A DNA stretch of 14,050 nucleotides from JBFLVN01 sp040758475 (GTDB lineage Bacteria > JAGRBM01), in contig JBFLVN010000076.1 in NCBI GenBank assembly GCA_040758475.1, forward strand, positions 1 to 14,050, written 5' to 3'. The notes beneath the pieces were generated by a model. It saw only the letters and a program-made list of their open reading frames with translations. It did not search any database and was not told the DNA's origin. Each line of letters begins with the position of its first letter. Position 1 is the stretch's first letter. Positions 13,031 to 14,050 of the stretch are shown piece after piece. Position numbers and translations under genes: made by a program.

Positions 13031-14050
13031 ATGGAAGATTCCGCGAACGCATCGTCCGAAAATGCCCCTCCCCCTCTGGGGGAGGGTGCTGCGGAGCAGC
13101 AGGAGAGGGCCCTCTCCCGGCCTGCGGCCACCCACTCCCAGGGGGAGAGGGGCATCAAACCGCCGCCTTCTCTTCTCTTCACCCGCCGGTTCTATCTCGC
13201 GGGCCTCGCCCTCGTATACGCCATCGCATTTTTATCGCTCTGGATGCAAGTCCACGGTCTCGTCGGGAGCCAGGGCATCCTTCCGGCGGAGGATTTCGTG
13301 AAGATCGCCACGGAACGCCTGGGGGCCGAGCGCTTCTATCTCCTTCCGACTCTTTCCTGGATCATTGGTGCCGGGGACGGGGCGCTCCACTTCCTCTGCG
13401 CCGCCGGGTTTCTAAGTTCCCTCGCGTTCCTTGCCGGATTTGCCCCGGTGATGACGGGCGCCCTCTGCTGGATCTTTTATCTTTCGCTCTATACGGTTTG
13501 CCGGGAGTTCCTCGGCTTCCAGTGGGATATCCTGCTCCTTGAAACGGGATTTCTTTCGCTCTTCCTCGCGCCCCTCCGGGCTTTGTCTCCCTGGTCCCCC
13601 GCGTGGCGGGAGCCGCCCAGGTTCCTCCCCGTGCTCGCGCTCCGTGTGCTCCTCTTCAAGCTCATGTTTTCTTCGGGCGTCGTAAAACTCTCGGGGGGCG
13701 ATCCCACGTGGCGCGATCTGACGGCGCTTGCCTACCACTACGAAACCACCTGCCTTCCCGCCTGGACGAGTTGGTATGTCCACCAGCTTCCCCTGTGGTT
13801 CCACAAAATATCGGCCTTGGGGATGTACGGGATCGAGCTCGTTGTGCCGTTTTTCGTCTTCGGTCCGCGAATCTTTCGCTTCATCGCGGCGGCGGGGTTT
13901 TTCTTTTTGATGGCCTTCATCGGCGCCACGGGGAATTACGGCTTTTTCAATATCCAGTCCGTGATGCTGTGCGTGATCCTTTTGGATGACGCGATTTTGC
14001 CAAAGTGGCTGAATCCCGGGCCCTCACCCCGCCGTTCTTATTCTGAGAAT
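13031..14050 (+). CDS. Lipase maturation factor (LMF1-like) polytopic protein, 3' partial
   Basis: This frame is open from ATG 13031 to the window end (340 residues, no stop). From about residue 50 it is a multi-spanning membrane protein with LMF1-family landmarks: FLGFQWDILLLETGF (160-174), KLMFSSGVVKLSGGDPTW (210-227), the hallmark LTALAYHYET (230-239), WYVHQLPLWFH (248-258), ELVVPF (269-274) and TGNYGFFN...LLDD (300-320). Vertebrate LMF1 helps fold dimeric lipases in the endoplasmic reticulum; bacterial members are uncharacterised. Residues 12-41 are encoded by a complete 92-bp palindromic repeat, and no alternative start exists between the repeat and the first membrane segment, so the repeat is translated. 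A second repeat type begins at residue 329. There is no clear Shine-Dalgarno; coupling to the protease gene 14 bases upstream is likely. Confidence 0.88.
   Translation, partial: MEDSANASSENAPPPLGEGAAEQQERALSRPAATHSQGERGIKPPPSLLFTRRFYLAGLALVYAIAFLSLWMQVHGLVGSQGILPAEDFVKIATERLGAERFYLLPTLSWIIGAGDGALHFLCAAGFLSSLAFLAGFAPVMTGALCWIFYLSLYTVCREFLGFQWDILLLETGFLSLFLAPLRALSPWSPAWREPPRFLPVLALRVLLFKLMFSSGVVKLSGGDPTWRDLTALAYHYETTCLPAWTSWYVHQLPLWFHKISALGMYGIELVVPFFVFGPRIFRFIAAAGFFFLMAFIGATGNYGFFNIQSVMLCVILLDDAILPKWLNPGPSPRRSYSEN
13063..13154. repeat. 92-bp palindromic repeat, copy B (inside the LMF-like gene)
   Basis: The ends TGCCCCTC (13063-13070) and GAGGGGCA (13147-13154) match copy A exactly. Internal hairpins are CCCTCCCCC-TCT-GGGGGAGGG (13066-13086), TGCTGC-GGA-GCAGCA (13087-13101), a 16-bp perfect palindrome (13102-13117), GGCC-TGC-GGCC (13119-13129), and a last stem with one mismatch, CCCACTCCC/GGGAGAGGG (13131-13151). 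The second and third hairpin stems differ in sequence from copy A but still pair. It lies in the same orientation as copy A and is read in frame within the LMF-like coding sequence. Confidence 0.9.
14016..14050. repeat. Start of a type C palindromic repeat, cut by the window end
   Basis: CCGGGCCCTCACCCCGCC at 14016-14033 is identical to 4519-4536, and the next ten bases differ at only a few positions (GTTCTTATTC here, ATTTTTATTT there). The final ATTCTGAGAAT is itself a small inverted repeat. It begins inside the LMF-like reading frame, which stays open through it to the last base seen. Confidence 0.75.

Noticed and set aside
11245..13154. Composite transposon bounded by the two 92-bp repeats
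   Set aside because: No transposase lies between or beside them, no target duplications are seen, and lemA-M48 is a normal chromosomal operon with native composition.

Overview
The window is a stretch of high-GC, gene-dense bacterial chromosome. A LemA/HtpX-like pair, a signal-peptide FecR-domain protein, an NAD-dependent DNA ligase and a lipase-maturation-factor homologue point to a Gram-negative bacterium. A deltaproteobacterial or candidate-phylum lineage would fit, but nothing here fixes the taxon. No rRNA, tRNA, CRISPR array, transposase or phage gene is visible, and no gene-free gap exceeds 300 bases.

Layout. (1) 2-3046, plus strand: the 3' part of a large protein with an Ig-like N-terminal section and no recognised function. 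(2) 3054-8570, minus strand: six ordinary genes and a toxin-antitoxin pair, read right to left. These are vapB-vapC, an MBL-fold hydrolase, ligA and acyP (GTGA overlap), a spermidine-synthase-like methyltransferase, and a Sel1-repeat protein on a visibly AT-richer patch. (3) 8661-9815, plus: a membrane-anchored sulfatase-fold protein that seems to have lost key active-site residues. It abuts, tail to tail with no spacer, a minus-strand FecR-domain protein (9816-10430). (4) 10577-14050, plus: a double zinc-ribbon membrane protein, lemA, an M48 (HtpX-like) membrane protease, and the 5' part of a lipase-maturation-factor (LMF1-like) gene that runs off the window.

The most unusual structure is a family of GC-rich palindromic repeats. 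Two 92-bp copies (11245-11336 and 13063-13154) lie in the same orientation on either side of lemA-M48. Their internal hairpins differ in sequence but keep base pairing. The second copy lies wholly inside the LMF-like coding sequence and is translated in frame. A related element (4519-4607) separates acyP from the methyltransferase gene, and the start of another copy (14016-14050) lies inside the LMF-like gene at the window edge.

Functionally, the right half looks envelope-oriented (LemA, M48 protease, LMF-like polytopic protein, zinc-ribbon membrane protein, FecR-domain protein, sulfatase-like protein). The left half is housekeeping plus accessory genes. I find no clear evidence of a new defence or biosynthetic system. 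The repeat family and the sulfatase-like pseudoenzyme are the best leads.
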